From: an uncultured Dechloromonas sp.
GTDB lineage: Bacteria > Pseudomonadota > Gammaproteobacteria > Burkholderiales > Rhodocyclaceae
Length of the DNA: 8,116 nucleotides
Reading direction: 5' to 3'
Assembly: GCA_946477505.1 (NCBI GenBank)
Contig: CAMKYP010000165.1
Span: 1 to 8,116 of the forward strand
This document shows, one piece after another, positions 6,519 to 8,116 of the stretch; positions within the stretch are counted from its first letter, which is position 1, and every line of letters starts with the position of its first letter. Under the pieces are notes generated by a model. It was not told the origin of the DNA. It made no database searches and worked only from the letters and a program-made list of their open reading frames with translations. The position numbers and the translations under genes were made by a program.

Positions 6519-6813
6519 TGTCCTGCTCACCCTGATCATGCCCAACGATGTGGCCCGGCATGTCGAAGACCTGCTCATCTCCCGCCCCGATCTCGTCCCC
6601 GGCTTCACCACGCATGCCGCCGACGGCCACGGCGCTACCGTCCCCCTGGTCGAGGACGCCGAACTGGTCGCTGGCCACGCACCGCGCACCATCATTCGCA
6701 CCGTCGGCCCCGAGGCCACCAAGCGCGATGTGCTGGCCCTGATCAAGCGTGAGCTGCCGCAAGCCAGCGTTTTCTTCTGGATAACACCAGTCATCGAGGC
6801 GGGACGACTGTGA
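6511..6813 (+). CDS. DUF3240 family protein, PII-like
   Basis: This 100-residue protein has no signal peptide or membrane helix, so it should be cytoplasmic. It starts MADVLLTLIMPNDVARHVED and ends SVFFWITPVIEAGRL, which fits the DUF3240 family as I remember it. That family is described as having the ferredoxin-like fold of PII signalling proteins, which are usually trimers. Strand-helix-strand order fits: strand 3-10, helix 12-23, a flexible segment about 32-57 at the place of the PII T-loop, strand 59-66, helix 69-82, strand 86-92. Histidines at 35, 40 and 56 in the loop region, plus H17, could bind metal. The start overlaps the pump gene by eight bases and its stop overlaps the channel gene by four, so it is translated as part of the efflux operon. 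PII-like proteins next to heavy-metal efflux genes have been noted in the literature, but I know of no settled function. A direct regulatory contact with the pump is inference. Confidence 0.8.
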   Translation: MADVLLTLIMPNDVARHVEDLLISRPDLVPGFTTHAADGHGATVPLVEDAELVAGHAPRTIIRTVGPEATKRDVLALIKRELPQASVFFWITPVIEAGRL

Positions 6814-8048
6814 AACGCCTCACCCTGCTCCTCTTGGCTGGCATCGGCGGCACCGCCCTGTGTGCCGAGCCGCCGCCCGACCTGCCGCCCACCGAGATCG
6901 TCGCCCGCGTCCTGCGCGGCAATCCGGGCGTTCAAGCCGCAGCCAGCCAGATTCGCGTCGAGGAAGCCAATCGTACGCGGCTCGAAGCCGGCGCCTACGA
7001 ATGGTCGGTCCGCCTGGGTACCCAGCAGCGCCGCGTCAATCCGGCAGCCGCCGGCAATGAGCGCTTCAATGAATGGAATGCGGCGCTCGAACGCCCCTTC
7101 CGACTGCCCGGCAAGGCAGGCATCGACGCCGAACTCGGTGCCGCCGGCGTGTCGTTGGCCGAAACCGCTTACGGTGATGCCTTGCACGAATCCAGCCGGA
7201 TGCTGCTCAAAGCCTGGTTCAGCTGGCTGAAGGAAAGCGCTGCCGCCGCGCAATGGGATGAACAGGTAGCCTTGCTCGAAAAGCAGGGTAAATCGGTCAG
7301 CTGCCGCCAGCAACTCGGCGATGCCGCCCGCATCGAAGCCATCCTGAGCGAGGCCGCCCTGGCGCAGGCCGAGGCGCAGCGCGTCCAGGCCCGCATTCGC
7401 CAGCAGACCGCCGCCGAAGACCTGCGGCGACGCTTTCCTGGCCTGCCGGTCGTTGCCCCGGCCGGCCTGAGCGAGCCGACGGCGATTCCCGGCAGCGACG
7501 AGGAATGGATCAACGCGCTCCTTGAGCAAAGCCACGAATACCGGCTGGCCCGCCAGGAGGCGCAGCGCGCCCAGATCATGGCCGGGCGCAGCAGCCGGGA
7601 GCGGCTGCCGGACCCGACCGTCGGCCTGCATGTTTCGCGGGAACGCGCCGGCGAGGAGCGCGTGGTCGGCGCCTATGTCAGCATCCCCCTCTCCGGCGCC
7701 GCCCGCCGGGCCAGCAGCGATGCGGCGCTGGCCCAGGCCGAGGTGGCCGGACGCCGGGAGGCCGCCAGCAGCCAGAAGATCGTGGCCGAAGCGGTCGCCC
7801 TGGTCCAGGCGGCACAAGCCGCCGTACCCGGCTGGCAAGCCGGGCGCCAGGCCGCCGAACGGCTGACCCGGGCCGCCGACATGACGGCACGGGCCTATCA
7901 GTTGGGCGAAGGCAGCCTGAGCGACTTGCTGACCGCCCGGCGACTGGCCAATGAAGCCCAGCTCTCGGCCCGCCTGCTCCAGCTCGATGCCCTCGAACTG
8001 CGCTACCGCCTGATGCTCGACGCGCATCGGCTATGGGATCTCGACTGA
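6810..8048 (+). CDS. TolC/CzcC-like outer-membrane efflux channel
   Basis: This 412-residue protein should form the trimeric outer-membrane duct of the efflux complex. The start is GTG at 6810, overlapping the previous stop as GTGA, with GAGG (6796-6799) as ribosome binding site. Residues 1-19 are a signal peptide (LTLLLLAGIGGTALCA). A Cys at 18 is preceded by Leu, so this is not a proper lipobox, unlike the lipoprotein CusC. The body shows the internal duplication of TolC-family proteins: long Ala/Gln/Glu-rich helices at about 103-209 and 298-412, beta segments near 63-98 (WSVRLG, AALERPF) and 268-296 (PTVGLHVS, VGAYVSIPLSG). AYQLGEGSLSDLLTARR at 362-378 is a typical family signature in the second repeat. 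Length is near that of CzcC-type channels. It is the last gene of the operon, and with the adaptor and pump completes the set. Confidence 0.93.
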   Translation: MKRLTLLLLAGIGGTALCAEPPPDLPPTEIVARVLRGNPGVQAAASQIRVEEANRTRLEAGAYEWSVRLGTQQRRVNPAAAGNERFNEWNAALERPFRLPGKAGIDAELGAAGVSLAETAYGDALHESSRMLLKAWFSWLKESAAAAQWDEQVALLEKQGKSVSCRQQLGDAARIEAILSEAALAQAEAQRVQARIRQQTAAEDLRRRFPGLPVVAPAGLSEPTAIPGSDEEWINALLEQSHEYRLARQEAQRAQIMAGRSSRERLPDPTVGLHVSRERAGEERVVGAYVSIPLSGAARRASSDAALAQAEVAGRREAASSQKIVAEAVALVQAAQAAVPGWQAGRQAAERLTRAADMTARAYQLGEGSLSDLLTARRLANEAQLSARLLQLDALELRYRLMLDAHRLWDLD

Positions 8049-8069
8049 GCACCGGCGCATAACGGCAGC

Positions 8070-8107
8070 GCCCTTCGAAAATAGGGCCTGCCTCCCGACT
8101 CAGGCAG
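8070..8107 (+). terminator. Two small hairpins after the operon, weak terminator candidates
   Basis: GCCCT and AGGGC (8070-8074, 8083-8087) form a 5-bp stem with an A-rich 8-base loop. CTGCCT and AGGCAG (8088-8093, 8102-8107) form a 6-bp stem right after it. Neither is followed by a T run in the nine bases left before the window edge, so intrinsic termination is not shown. GGCAGCGC also repeats at 8064-8071 and 8103-8110. No gene is visible in 8049-8116. Confidence 0.25.
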
Positions 8108-8116
8108 CGCATCCAA

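Noticed and set aside
6855..6866. Possible lipoprotein lipobox in the channel protein (TALC, as in CusC)
   Set aside because: The residue before Cys18 is Leu, which does not fit the small-residue requirement; signal peptidase I cleavage after Ala19 is more likely.
6375..8027. A 550-codon open frame on the minus strand opposite the channel gene and DUF3240 gene
   Set aside because: It lies antisense to genes with clear family signatures, its product is low-complexity Gly/Ala/Gln/Arg-rich, and long antisense frames are common in GC-rich DNA.

Overview
The window reads as GC-rich proteobacterial chromosome, most likely a betaproteobacterium of the Rhodocyclales type. This rests on base composition, codon use and the look of the proteins, not on a marker gene. 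I see no insertion sequence, phage gene, tRNA, rRNA or CRISPR array.

Layout. On the minus strand at the left edge is the first 35 codons of a gene whose start resembles bacterial ferredoxin--NADP+ reductase (fpr); the rest lies outside the window. Upstream of it on the same strand is a 253-residue exported protein ending in an outer-membrane-type C-terminal phenylalanine, which I do not recognise by name (175-936). A 142-base divergent intergenic region rich in short repeats (937-1078) separates it from a plus-strand 12-helix MFS transporter (1079-2281). A 74-base gap follows, holding a PmrA/QseB-like direct-repeat box and an inverted repeat over the next ribosome binding site. Then comes a tightly packed four-gene plus-strand operon (2356-8048): periplasmic adaptor, heavy-metal RND pump of the CzcA/CusA family, a 100-residue DUF3240 (PII-like) protein, and a TolC-like outer-membrane channel. 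The last 68 bases hold only small hairpins.

How the genes work together. The adaptor, pump and channel make a complete tripartite CBA-type metal efflux system spanning inner membrane, periplasm and outer membrane. The small cytoplasmic-looking DUF3240 protein sits between pump and channel genes, and overlapping stop/start codons (1, 8 and 4 bases) join all four reading frames, so it is very probably part of the pump's physiology. A hand comparison with CusA suggests the pump lacks the methionine triad used for Cu(I)/Ag(I) and carries acidic or amide residues instead, pointing to a divalent ion such as zinc, cobalt, cadmium or nickel. No regulator gene is in the window; the direct-repeat box suggests control by an OmpR-family response regulator encoded elsewhere.

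The most interesting points are the PII-like protein built into an efflux operon, the response-regulator-like box, and the hairpin that could hide the operon's first ribosome binding site. The window is otherwise conventional, and I did not find a wholly new system.
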